Assembly: GCF_004022465.1 (NCBI RefSeq)
Contig: NZ_SAVA01000001.1
Span: forward strand, 558,001 to 622,000
DNA: 64,000 nucleotides
Direction: 5' to 3'
Origin: Rhodobacter huangdaonensis
GTDB lineage: Bacteria; Pseudomonadota; Alphaproteobacteria; Rhodobacterales; Rhodobacteraceae
Position numbers and translations under genes: made by a program
Shown here: positions 56,928 through 64,000 of the stretch, in pieces
How positions within the stretch are numbered: the stretch's first letter is position 1
How the letters are laid out: each line of letters starts with the position of its first letter
Notes under the pieces: model-generated
What the model saw: only the letters and a program-made list of their open reading frames with translations
Databases searched by the model: none
What the model was told of the DNA's origin: nothing

Positions 56928-57909
56928 CGAAAAGGTCCGAGAAGGTCTCTTTCGTGTCCTTGTCGGCGGCGAGCATCTTCGCCGGATCGGCCGACAGGAT
57001 CTTCAACGAGGCGGGGTCGGGATAGCCCGCGGGCTGGGCCACGCCCTCGAGGATCGGGAAATAGCCCTGCGCCGCCGACTGTTCCTGCGCCGCACGGCCC
57101 AGCTCCCAGTCGACGAAGACCTTCGCCGCCTCGATGTTGTCGCTGTCCTTCAGGATCGCGACCGGCTGGGTGATCGACGAGACGCCTTCCTTCGGGAAGA
57201 CGAAATCGACGGGCGAGCCCTTGGCCTTCGCATTCATCGCCATGTATTCGATGATGATGCCATAGGCCTTTTCGCCGCGCGCCACGGCCTCGAGCACGGT
57301 GCCGTTGCCCTGCCCCGCGACCGCGCCGTTCTTCGCCAGCGCCTCGTAATAGGGCCAGCCGAATTCGGGCTGCTGCACCATGGTGCCGACATGGATCACC
57401 GCCGCGCCGGAGTAGAGCGGGCTCGGCATGATCGTCTGCGCCGCGATCTCGGGTTTCTCGAGATCGGCCCAGGAGGTCGGCGCCTGTTTCACCAGCGTGG
57501 TGTTGTAGACGATGCCGGTGGTGATCAGCTTGGTGCCGAAGAAGGTGTGGTCGGGGTCGACGACCGCGGCCGGAATGCCGGCAAGCGGCGCGTTGTCATA
57601 GGCATAGAGGCGGCCGTCGGCCTTCAGCTGGGTCATCGCCACGGCATCGGCGATCAGCATCACGTCGGCCGGGCTGCTGCCCGCGGCAAACTCGGCCTGC
57701 AGCTTCGACATCAGCTCGGTCGTGCCGGTGCGGAACACCTCGACGGTGATCTCCGGGTGGTCCTTGTTGAAGGCGGCGACGACGGCGGCCATCTGGTCGC
57801 TCGGCTGCGAGGTGTAGACGGTGATCGTGCCTCCGGCCTGGGCCAGCGCGCCGGTGGCGAGCGCGGTGGAGGTGAGGAGCCCGAGGGCGAGGCGGCGCAG
57901 GAGCGTCAT
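56920..57909 (-). CDS. periplasmic binding protein, ferric/phosphonate/hexose-phosphate type
   Basis: 329-aa receptor of the FbpA/AfuA/AepX family. Signal peptide LRRLALGLLTSTALATGALA, then ITVYTSQPSDQMAAVVAAFN and VEVFRTGTTELMSKLQAEFA. The iron-binding Tyr-Tyr pair of FbpA proteins is not evident; the segment SPADVMLIADAVAMTQLKAD is instead like phosphonate or phosphate-ester receptors. That, the phosphatase gene upstream and the Pho-box candidate argue for a phosphorylated ligand rather than Fe(III). The gap to the phosphatase gene is 72 nt. Confidence 0.85.
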   Translation of the reverse strand: MTLLRRLALGLLTSTALATGALAQAGGTITVYTSQPSDQMAAVVAAFNKDHPEITVEVFRTGTTELMSKLQAEFAAGSSPADVMLIADAVAMTQLKADGRLYAYDNAPLAGIPAAVVDPDHTFFGTKLITTGIVYNTTLVKQAPTSWADLEKPEIAAQTIMPSPLYSGAAVIHVGTMVQQPEFGWPYYEALAKNGAVAGQGNGTVLEAVARGEKAYGIIIEYMAMNAKAKGSPVDFVFPKEGVSSITQPVAILKDSDNIEAAKVFVDWELGRAAQEQSAAQGYFPILEGVAQPAGYPDPASLKILSADPAKMLAADKDTKETFSDLFGG

Positions 57910-57981
57910 GGTTGGGTATCCCTGATCTTTGAAACTGGGCGTGGGCTAGCGCCGCGATGCGACAGCCGGGTGACGGTGGTT

Positions 57982-58545
57982 TTACAGTTCCGTGTCGGCG
58001 AGCGGTCTTTCGTGCCAGCGCCCGTCGGGGGCGGGCGACCAGCGCGAGACCTCGCCGTTCAGCGGCCGGCGGAAGGCGCCCGTGCCGATCAGCGCGTGGA
58101 GCTCGCGCGCCACGCCCGAATGAGCGACGATCAGCACCGGGGGGCGACAGTCGAGCCCGGCAAGGGCAGCGCGGATCCGGGCACGGAAGTCGAGCGGCCC
58201 CTCGCCGCCCGCCGGGGTCTCGTCGCGGCGCAGCGTGGCGCGCGGCGCGCCCTCCCAGACGCCCCAGTTGCGCTCCGCCAGCCCCGCATGAAGCCGCACC
58301 GGCAGGCCGAGGCGGGCGGCGACCGGGGCCGCCGTCTCGCGGGCGCGGGCAAGCGGCGAGCACCAGATCGTCGCCGGCCGCTCGGCGGCAGGCAGCGCCG
58401 CAAGGGCCCGCGCCGCGGCACGCGCCTGGCCCCGGCCGGTGGGGGTCAGCGGCAGGTCCATCGCGCCGGCGATCAGATCGGCAGCATTCGCTGCGGTCTC
58501 GCCATGGCGCAGGAACAGGAAGGGCGTGTCGAAGGGCAGGATCAC
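57982..58545 (-). CDS. histidine phosphatase family protein
   Basis: 187-aa histidine phosphatase (phosphoglycerate mutase-like fold). The catalytic phospho-histidine is H14 in FLRHGETAAN, Arg in WCSPLARARETA (~61-72), Glu in LAERNWGVWEG (~91) and the second catalytic His H142 in IVAHSG. No signal peptide, so cytoplasmic. Dephosphorylates a phosphomonoester. Overlaps the metallo-hydrolase gene by 4 nt inside an ABC importer operon, implying that the imported molecule or a breakdown product is a phosphomonoester. Confidence 0.88.
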   Translation of the reverse strand: MILPFDTPFLFLRHGETAANAADLIAGAMDLPLTPTGRGQARAAARALAALPAAERPATIWCSPLARARETAAPVAARLGLPVRLHAGLAERNWGVWEGAPRATLRRDETPAGGEGPLDFRARIRAALAGLDCRPPVLIVAHSGVARELHALIGTGAFRRPLNGEVSRWSPAPDGRWHERPLADTEL

Positions 58546-59621
58546 CAGTGCATCTCCGCGGTTTCGGCAAAGACCGCGCCGGGCAGCGCGGCGGCCAGCG
58601 CGCGCCGGCCCGCGGCCGGGATGAAGGCCGCCATCGCCTGCGCGGGGGCGATCGCATCGAGCAGCGCGCGGGTGGTGGCGAGCGGCGGGTGCACGTTCCA
58701 GCGCAGGAAGGCGGCCCGGCCGGCGCGCGTCAGCGCCTCGGCCGGGGTGGCGACGCCCAGATGCCCGGTGAAGACGATCCGCGCTTCGCCGGTCTCGGCA
58801 AAGCGTGTGGCAAGCGTTGCGGCCACGCCGCCTTCGGCATTCGGGCCGGCGGCGATCATCACCCCACGCGCGGGCGCCTCGGGGTCAAGCGGGCGGGTCG
58901 CGGCCAGAAGCCGCGCCAGCGCCGCCGCGCCGCCCGGCGCAAGCCAGCCCGGACAGGCCTGCATCACCGCAGCCACGCGCCGGTGCGCGGGACAGAGGAA
59001 GACCTCATGCCCGGCCTCGAGGAACACCCGCGCCATCTCGAGCCCACGGCCCGCAGCGGGGGCAGGCAACAACAGCGGCCCTTCGGCGGCAAGCGCCAGC
59101 AGCGCCGCGCGCTGCGCGGGCAGGGCCTCGTCCGCCGCGCCATAGCTTGCATCCAGCACCGCAGCGCGGGCGGTGGGCGGCGTGGCACAGGGCCAGAGAC
59201 TGCCCTCGACCGACAGATCGCCGGTGTAGAGAAGCCCCGCCGCCCCGCCGATCCGCATCCACACCGCCCCCGGCGCATGGCCCGAAGGGCCGGTCTCGAC
59301 CGGCACGCCCAGCACCGCCCCGCGCGCGGGCAAAAGCCCGCCCGAGGCGGCGGCGACCGCGGGCGACAGCGCGGTGACCGGTGCCGTGGCGAAGACCGGC
59401 GGCGCGCCGATCTGGCCAAGCAGCGACAGCGCGCCGATATGGTCGGGATGGCCGTGCGAGATCAGCACCGCATCGACACGGCCCACCCCCGCCAGATCGG
59501 GCATCCGCCCGGCATCGGGCCCGGTGCCGAGATCGAGCAGGAACCGCCGCCCGGAAATTTCCAGCAGGAAGCAGGCGGGCCCCTTCGCATCGAAGCCCGA
59601 GATCGCGATGAGGGACGGCAT
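58542..59621 (-). CDS. metallo-beta-lactamase-fold hydrolase, CPSF/beta-CASP-like
   Basis: 359-aa metallo-hydrolase. The two-metal site is visible: H56, H58, D60 and H61 in SHGHPDHIG, H115 in SGHAPGAV and D135 in YTGDLS. The order HxHxDH, GHxxG, TGD and a later insert (AVLDASYG, IVFTGHLG) with a final His in WNVHPPL (~318) resembles RNase J/CPSF beta-CASP phosphodiesterases rather than glyoxalase II. Start at 59621 overlaps the ATPase stop (ATGA). Cytoplasmic. Within a transporter operon a nucleic-acid processing role is unexpected; cleavage of an imported phosphodiester, followed by the phosphatase, is a reasonable inference. Confidence 0.82.
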   Translation of the reverse strand: MPSLIAISGFDAKGPACFLLEISGRRFLLDLGTGPDAGRMPDLAGVGRVDAVLISHGHPDHIGALSLLGQIGAPPVFATAPVTALSPAVAAASGGLLPARGAVLGVPVETGPSGHAPGAVWMRIGGAAGLLYTGDLSVEGSLWPCATPPTARAAVLDASYGAADEALPAQRAALLALAAEGPLLLPAPAAGRGLEMARVFLEAGHEVFLCPAHRRVAAVMQACPGWLAPGGAAALARLLAATRPLDPEAPARGVMIAAGPNAEGGVAATLATRFAETGEARIVFTGHLGVATPAEALTRAGRAAFLRWNVHPPLATTRALLDAIAPAQAMAAFIPAAGRRALAAALPGAVFAETAEMHW

Positions 59622-60700
59622 CAGGCGAAGACCGGCTCGGCGGCGGGCGCCAGCTCCTCGCGCGGCAAGACCCAGCCGCCGCGCAGCTGCAACCCGACGA
59701 GCGTGCCCGGCGCCACCGCCGCGCGGCTGCGCAGCTCGAGCGGTTCGGGCAGATCGAGCCCCTCGGGCAGGCAGGCGAGCACATATTCGCCGCCCTCGAA
59801 GCGCTGGTCGATGACCCGCGCCGACAGATCCGCCGTACCCGCGGCGAGCGTCAGGTCGCGCGGGCGCAGGCACAGCCAGGCCGGGCCCGGCGGCGCCGCG
59901 CCGGGCAGCGACAGAAGCCACGCGCCAAGGCGCAGCTTCACCCGCCCGCCCTGCGCCGCCAGTGCCGTCACCGGCAGCGTCCGGCCATTGCCGACGAAGC
60001 GCGCCACCATCGGCGTCGCCGGGCGGTCGAACAACACCTCGGGCGGGGCGATCTGCTCCATCCGGCCGCGGTCCATCACCCCCACAAGGCTCGCGATCGC
60101 CATCGCCTCGTTCTGGTCATGGGTGACGAAGACGAAGGTGGTGCCCGAGGCGCGGTGGATGCGGCGGAACTCGGCCAGCATCGACTGGCGCAGATGCGCA
60201 TCGAGGTTGGCCAGCGGCTCGTCGAGCAGAATGAGCGCCGGCCGCGCGGCGAGGCTGCGGGCAAGCGCCACGCGCTGGCGCTGCCCGCCCGAGAGCTCAT
60301 GCGGACGCCGCCCCGCGGCATGGGCGAGCCCGACGGTCGTCAGCGCCTCCTCGATGCGGCGCGCACGCTCCTCCGCGGGCAGACGGTTCAGCCCGAAGGC
60401 CACGTTGCCGGCGACCGTCATCTGCGGCCAGAGCGCGTAGGACTGAAACACCATGCCAAGCCCGCGCGCGCCCGGTTCGACGAAGCGCCCGGGCCCCGCC
60501 ACCTGTTCGCCGGCGATGCGGATGGTGCCGGCATCGGGCCGCTCGAGCCCGGCGATCAGCCGCAACAGCGTGGTCTTGCCGCAGCCCGAGGGGCCAAGGA
60601 GCGCGAAGAAGGCCCCCGAAGGCACCTCCATGGTGATGCCGTCGACGGCATGTGTCGCCCCGAAGGCAAGCCGCAGGTGCGAGGTCTCGATGCTGGCCAT
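59621..60700 (-). CDS. ABC transporter ATPase with TOBE domain (FbpC/AepV-like)
   Basis: 359-aa ATPase. Walker A GPSGCGKTTLLRLIAGLE (~36), signature LSGGQRQRVALARSL (~136), Walker B LILLDEPLANLDAHLR, H-loop FVTHDQNEAMAIA, and a C-terminal TOBE-type regulatory domain (~280-350, CLRPRDLTLAAG). DEPLANLD is typical of the Fbp/PotA/Ugp group. First gene of the five-gene operon ATPase-metallo-hydrolase-phosphatase-receptor-permease, an unusual order. A Pho-box candidate lies 40 nt upstream. Confidence 0.92.
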   Translation of the reverse strand: MASIETSHLRLAFGATHAVDGITMEVPSGAFFALLGPSGCGKTTLLRLIAGLERPDAGTIRIAGEQVAGPGRFVEPGARGLGMVFQSYALWPQMTVAGNVAFGLNRLPAEERARRIEEALTTVGLAHAAGRRPHELSGGQRQRVALARSLAARPALILLDEPLANLDAHLRQSMLAEFRRIHRASGTTFVFVTHDQNEAMAIASLVGVMDRGRMEQIAPPEVLFDRPATPMVARFVGNGRTLPVTALAAQGGRVKLRLGAWLLSLPGAAPPGPAWLCLRPRDLTLAAGTADLSARVIDQRFEGGEYVLACLPEGLDLPEPLELRSRAAVAPGTLVGLQLRGGWVLPREELAPAAEPVFA

Positions 60701-60740
60701 TCCCGTTCCTTCCGTTCGGGGCGGCGGCTACACCCGCGAG

Positions 60741-60758
60741 GTGACCGCAGTGTGACAG
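60741..60758 (-). promoter_or_regulatory. candidate PhoB box
   Basis: Read on the minus strand: CTGTCAC-ACTG-CGGTCAC, two direct 7-mers with the 4-nt spacer of the PhoB recognition unit (CTGTCAC consensus; 7/7 and 5/7). It ends 40 nt upstream of the ATPase gene that heads the importer/metallo-hydrolase/phosphatase operon, in position to replace the -35 box. Confidence 0.5.
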
Positions 60759-60854
60759 CGCGCGCCGCCGCACCGCCCCCCCTTCGGCCAAAGTCTCTGG
60801 CCTTGCCCGCACAACCGCGTTAAACCGCCGCAAAACCGGAGCAAGGGCGGGATC

Positions 60855-62564
60855 ATGGCGCGTCACCTCATCACCTCGGCGATTCCCTACATCAACGGCA
60901 TCAAGCACCTCGGCAATCTCGTGGGCTCGCAACTGCCGGCGGACCTCTACGCCCGCTATCTGCGCGCGCGCGGCCACGAGGTGATGTTCATCTGCGCGAC
61001 CGACGAGCACGGCACCCCGGCCGAGCTGGCGGCGGCGAAGGCGGGCAAGCCGGTCGATGTCTATTGCACCGAGATGCACGAGGTGCAGGCCGAGATCGCC
61101 GCCGGCTTCCGGCTGAGCTTCGACCACTTCGGCCGCTCCTCCTCGGCGCAGAACCGGGTGCTGACCCAGCATTTCGCCAAGGTCCTGGCCGAGCACGGGC
61201 TGATCCGCGAGGTGACGGAAAAGCAGATGTATTCGGTCGCCGACGGCCGCTTCCTGCCCGACCGCTACATCGAGGGCACCTGCCCGAACTGCGGCTATAC
61301 CTCGGCGCGCGGCGACCAGTGCGACAATTGCACCAAGCAGCTCGACCCGGTCGATCTGATCAACCCGCGCTCGGTGATCTCCGGCTCGACCGATCTCGAG
61401 ATGCGCGAGACGAAGCACCTGTTCCTGCGGCAATCCGCGATGAAGGACAAGCTCGCCGCCTGGATCGACAGCAAGACCAACTGGCCGGTGCTGACCACCT
61501 CGATCGCGAAGAAATGGCTCTTCGACGGCGACGGGCTGCAGGACCGCGGCATCACCCGCGACCTTTCCTGGGGCGTGCCGGCGCAGTTCGAGGGCGCACC
61601 GTGGTCGGGGATGGAAGGCAAGGTCTTCTACGTCTGGTTCGATGCACCGATCGAATATATCGGCGCGACGCAGGAATGGGCGGACAAGACGGGGGGCGAC
61701 TGGGCGCGCTGGTGGCGCACCGACAAGGGCGCCGAGGACGTGACCTATACCCAGTTCATGGGCAAGGACAACGTGCCCTTCCACACGCTCTCCTTCCCCT
61801 CGACCATCCTCGGCTCGGGCGAGCCCTGGAAGCTCGTCGATTACATCAAGTCGTTCAACTACCTGAATTATGACGGCGGCCAGTTCTCGACCTCGCGCGG
61901 GCGGGGCGTGTTCATGGACCAGGCGCTCGGCCTGCTGCCGCCCGATTACTGGCGCTGGTGGCTGCTGAGCCATGCGCCCGAAAGCGCCGATGCCGAGTTC
62001 ACCTGGGAGAATTTCCAGGTCTCGGTGAACAAGGATCTTGCCGATGTTCTGGGCAACTTCGTCAGCCGTATCACCAAGTTCTGCCGTTCGAAATTCGGCG
62101 AGACGCTGCCCGAGGGCGGGCTCTGGGGCGAGCGCGAGATCGCGCTGATCGCCGAGCTGGCGACCCGCGTGCGCGACTACGAGCGGCTGATGGACGAGAA
62201 GGAAGTCCGCAAGGCCGCGACCGAACTGCGCGCGATCTGGGTCGCAGGCAACGAATATCTGCAGGCCGCAGCGCCCTGGACCGTGTTCAAGACCGATCCG
62301 GCACAGGCCGCGGCGCAGACCCGTCTGGCGCTGAACCTGGTGCGGCTCTATGCGGTGCTGTCCGAACCCTTCATCCCCGATGCCGCCGCCACGATGCTGG
62401 CCGCGATGCAGACCGGGGACCGCAGCTGGCCCGGGGACATCCGCGCCGCGCTCGAGGTGCTGCCGGCGGGCCATGCCTTCACCACCCCCGAGGTGCTGTT
62501 CCGCAAGATCGCCGACGAGGAGCGCGAGGACTGGCAAAACCGCTTCGCCGGCACCCGCGACTGA
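60855..62564 (+). CDS. metG: methionyl-tRNA synthetase
   Basis: 569-aa class I aminoacyl-tRNA synthetase charging tRNA-Met. The HIGH signature appears as KHLGN (17-21). A knuckle with four cysteines (CPNCGYTSARGDQCDNC, ~138-154) should bind one zinc. The KMSKS signature is replaced by QFSTSRGRG (~343), lacking both lysines; similar FSTS forms are known in alphaproteobacterial MetG. The anticodon-binding helical domain fills ~400-569, without the C-terminal EMAP-like dimerisation domain. ATG 60855 with GAGCAAGGG upstream. It diverges from the ABC operon across 154 bp. Confidence 0.95.
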   Translation: MARHLITSAIPYINGIKHLGNLVGSQLPADLYARYLRARGHEVMFICATDEHGTPAELAAAKAGKPVDVYCTEMHEVQAEIAAGFRLSFDHFGRSSSAQNRVLTQHFAKVLAEHGLIREVTEKQMYSVADGRFLPDRYIEGTCPNCGYTSARGDQCDNCTKQLDPVDLINPRSVISGSTDLEMRETKHLFLRQSAMKDKLAAWIDSKTNWPVLTTSIAKKWLFDGDGLQDRGITRDLSWGVPAQFEGAPWSGMEGKVFYVWFDAPIEYIGATQEWADKTGGDWARWWRTDKGAEDVTYTQFMGKDNVPFHTLSFPSTILGSGEPWKLVDYIKSFNYLNYDGGQFSTSRGRGVFMDQALGLLPPDYWRWWLLSHAPESADAEFTWENFQVSVNKDLADVLGNFVSRITKFCRSKFGETLPEGGLWGEREIALIAELATRVRDYERLMDEKEVRKAATELRAIWVAGNEYLQAAAPWTVFKTDPAQAAAQTRLALNLVRLYAVLSEPFIPDAAATMLAAMQTGDRSWPGDIRAALEVLPAGHAFTTPEVLFRKIADEEREDWQNRFAGTRD

Positions 62565-62570
62565 GCGCGC

Positions 62571-62716
62571 AAGGGGGGCGCTGCCCCCCTCGGCCTGCGG
62601 CCTCTCCCCCCGGGATATTTCGGGCGATTGGAAGACAAGGGCTTCTCCCGGCTTCCAATTGCCGCAAATATCCCGGGGTGAATTGCCCCGCAGGGGCAAG
62701 AGGGGCAGCGCCCCTT
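62571..62716. repeat. long composite inverted repeat (Rhodobacterales-type intergenic palindrome)
   Basis: Arms of ~65 bp: 62571-62634 and 62652-62716, with a 17-nt centre. The inner part matches over 27 bp with three mismatches and contains a perfect 13-bp pair, CCCCGGGATATTT (62608-62620) and AAATATCCCGGGG (62666-62678). The outer part pairs AAGGGG-CGCTGCCCC with GGGGCAGCGCCCCTTT. It fills the metG-arginase gap. The left GGGGGGCGCTGCCCCCC hairpin (62573-62589) may also end metG transcription. Similar CCCGGGATATTT elements recur between genes in this bacterial order. Confidence 0.75.
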
Positions 62717-62762
62717 TCCTTTCCCGCGCAAGGCCCCATCATCGGGGAAAAAGGAGACAGCC

Positions 62763-63686
62763 ATGGCCCAGACCTGCATCCTGATCGGCGCCCCGGTGGA
62801 CAGCGGGCAAAAGCGGGCGGGCGCCTTGATGGGCCCGGCCGCCTATCGCGTCGCCGGCATCGCTGCGGCGATCGAGGAGCTCGGCCACAAGGTGATCGAC
62901 CGCGGCGATGTGGCGATTGCCCCCTGTGCCCCCCTGCCCCATCCGAACCCGGCGGTGCATCACCTCGCCGAGACCCTCGCCTGGACCGAGGCGCTTGCCC
63001 GCGCCGGCGAGGCGGCGGCGGCCGAGGGGATGCCGGTCTTTCTCGGCGGCGATCATTCGCTGTCGCTCGGCTCGGTCGCCGGGATGGCCGCCCATGCCGA
63101 AACGGCGGGCCGGCCGCTCTTCGTGCTCTGGCTCGATGCGCATACCGATTTCCACACCCCGGAAAGCACGGTCTCGGGCAACCTGCACGGCACGCCCGTG
63201 GCCTATATCGCCGGCCGGCCGGGCTTTGCCCCCTTCCCGCCCTTCCCGGCGCCGGTGCCGGGCGAGCGGATCGCGATGCTCGGCATCCGCTCGGTCGATC
63301 CGGCGGAGAAATCCGCGCTGATCCCCGAGGAGATCGAGATCGCCGACATGCGCGTTCTTGACGAGCGCGGCTTTGGTGCGCCCTTGCGCGAATTCCTCGA
63401 CCGGGTACGGGCGGCAAACGGGCTGCTGCATGTCTCGCTCGACGTCGATTTCCTCGACCCGTCGATCGCGCCCGCGGTCGGCACCACGGTGCCGGGCGGC
63501 GCCACCTTCCGCGAGGCGCATCTGGTGATGGAGCTGTTGCACGAATCGGGGCTCGTCACCTCGCTCGACCTCGTCGAGCTGAACCCCTTCCTCGACGAGC
63601 GCGGCCGCACCGCGAAGCTGATGGTCGATCTGGTCGGCTCGCTGATGGGCCGGAAGGTCTTCGACCGGCCCACCCGCTCGTTCTGA
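62763..63686 (+). CDS. rocF: arginase
   Basis: 307-aa ureohydrolase converting arginine to ornithine and urea. The binuclear Mn site is complete: GGDHSLSLGS (~97), LDAHTDFHTPE (~122) and SLDVDFLDPSIAP (~226), plus the N-terminal APVDSGQKRAGALMGPAAYR that binds substrate in true arginases. The family C-terminal DLVELNPFLDERGRTAKL is present. AAAAGGAGACAGCC precedes ATG 62763. Monocistronic, behind the composite palindrome. Agmatinase or guanidinobutyrase is less likely because of the N-terminal arginase motif. Confidence 0.93.
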   Translation: MAQTCILIGAPVDSGQKRAGALMGPAAYRVAGIAAAIEELGHKVIDRGDVAIAPCAPLPHPNPAVHHLAETLAWTEALARAGEAAAAEGMPVFLGGDHSLSLGSVAGMAAHAETAGRPLFVLWLDAHTDFHTPESTVSGNLHGTPVAYIAGRPGFAPFPPFPAPVPGERIAMLGIRSVDPAEKSALIPEEIEIADMRVLDERGFGAPLREFLDRVRAANGLLHVSLDVDFLDPSIAPAVGTTVPGGATFREAHLVMELLHESGLVTSLDLVELNPFLDERGRTAKLMVDLVGSLMGRKVFDRPTRSF

Positions 63687-63690
63687 GGCG

Positions 63691-64000
63691 CTAGCCCGCC
63701 GGCACCCCGGCCACCGCGCCCTTCGCCAGAAGCTCCGCGAGCGCCGGGTTCTCCCCGGCGGCCTCCGGGGCCGGCGTGGGCGCGGGCGTCGTGCGGTGGC
63801 GCAGGTAATAGGCCTCGCGCGCGCCGAAATAGAAGCTGACGATCGCCCCCAGAAGCCACCACAGCGGCTCGGGCACATAGTTCAGCCCGACCATGCGCCG
63901 CGCAAAGGCGACCGGATCGAGCATCGCATAGACGAAGAGCCCGAGCGTGCCGAGCGCCAGCAGCGGCCGCGGCAGCCGGTTCAGCCCGTTCACGAAATGG
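63691..64000 (-). CDS. gene transfer agent holin-like 3TM protein (5' end outside window)
   Basis: Partial membrane protein of at least 103 residues, open to the window edge. A GTG at 63993 could start a 100-aa version, but the frame continues upstream (…HFVNGLNRLPRP), so the gene is probably longer. Visible: NGLNRLPRPLLALGTLGLFV, a membrane segment, LDPVAFARRMVGLNYVPEPL, then a second membrane segment WWLLGAIVSFYFGAREAYY and a Pro/Ala-rich cytoplasmic tail. The pattern matches the holin of 3TMs family used by alphaproteobacterial gene transfer agents for release. Convergent with the arginase gene, 4 bp away. Confidence 0.65.
   Translation of the reverse strand, partial: HFVNGLNRLPRPLLALGTLGLFVYAMLDPVAFARRMVGLNYVPEPLWWLLGAIVSFYFGAREAYYLRHRTTPAPTPAPEAAGENPALAELLAKGAVAGVPAG

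Noticed and set aside
55194..57909. simple ferric iron (Fbp) importer
   Set aside because: The domain families fit, but the iron-binding Tyr pair is not evident in the receptor, and two phospho-ester-type enzymes plus a Pho-box candidate belong to the operon. Kept only as an alternative.

Overview
The window is very GC-rich alphaproteobacterial chromosomal DNA, most likely from a member of the Rhodobacterales (Paracoccaceae/Rhodobacteraceae). The pointers are codon bias, a CbiZ-type cobamide salvage gene, a glycine-betaine-type Rieske demethylase, a protein resembling the gene transfer agent holin at the right edge, and a CCCCGGGATATTT-type intergenic palindrome. I cannot name a genus. Nearly all DNA is coding. 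No rRNA, tRNA, IS element, integrase or CRISPR array was found. Most of the window is nutrient-uptake and catabolic operons with local regulators.

Layout. 1-5.5 kb: a truncated PAS sensor kinase, then a fatty-acid degradation pair (dehydrogenase/hydratase fusion and acyl-CoA synthetase). 5.5-11 kb: a cobalamin riboswitch drives btuB-btuF-btuC-btuD-cbiZ (B12 import and cobinamide salvage). 11-15 kb: a B12-dependent methionine synthase split into two genes. 15-18.6 kb: a glycine/proline-betaine-type Rieske demethylase (gbcA-gbcB) divergent from a LysR regulator. 18.7-27 kb: a sugar-type ABC importer in which one permease is fused to a strictosidine-synthase-like beta-propeller and is followed by a second, free propeller, the ATPase, an AhpD-like protein and a quinone oxidoreductase. 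27-31.6 kb: an SLC13-type permease, an AraC regulator, and a hydroxylysine-kinase-like / phospho-lyase pair.

31.7-35.6 kb: an electrophile/quinone-stress-type cluster (pirin, an MhqO-MhqD-like fusion, GNAT, LysR). A shared 19-bp inverted repeat (CGTTC-N9-GAACG) lies both in its divergent promoter and in front of the LysR gene. 35.8-42 kb: a peptide/opine-type ABC importer ending in a glycerophosphodiester phosphodiesterase, with a gene content like the agrocinopine acc operon and a possible Pho-box array upstream. 42-47.8 kb: a hydrolase-OsmC fusion and a MacB/DevC-type efflux system. 47.8-54.7 kb: an XRE-cupin regulator with a perfect operator palindrome, a DadA-like oxidase, an ornithine-cyclodeaminase-like reductase, a GcvA-type LysR regulator and a polar amino-acid ABC importer. 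55.2-60.7 kb: an FbpABC/AepXVW-type ABC importer whose operon also encodes a beta-CASP-like metallo-hydrolase and a histidine phosphatase, preceded by a good two-repeat Pho-box candidate. 60.8-64 kb: metG, a long composite palindrome, an arginase and the GTA-holin-like gene.

The strongest candidates for something undescribed are the Pho-box-preceded ABC/metallo-hydrolase/phosphatase operon (uptake and dephosphorylation of an unknown phospho-compound), the permease-propeller fusion operon, and the self-contained LysR/pirin/MhqO-MhqD regulon. All substrate assignments are inferences from family and context.
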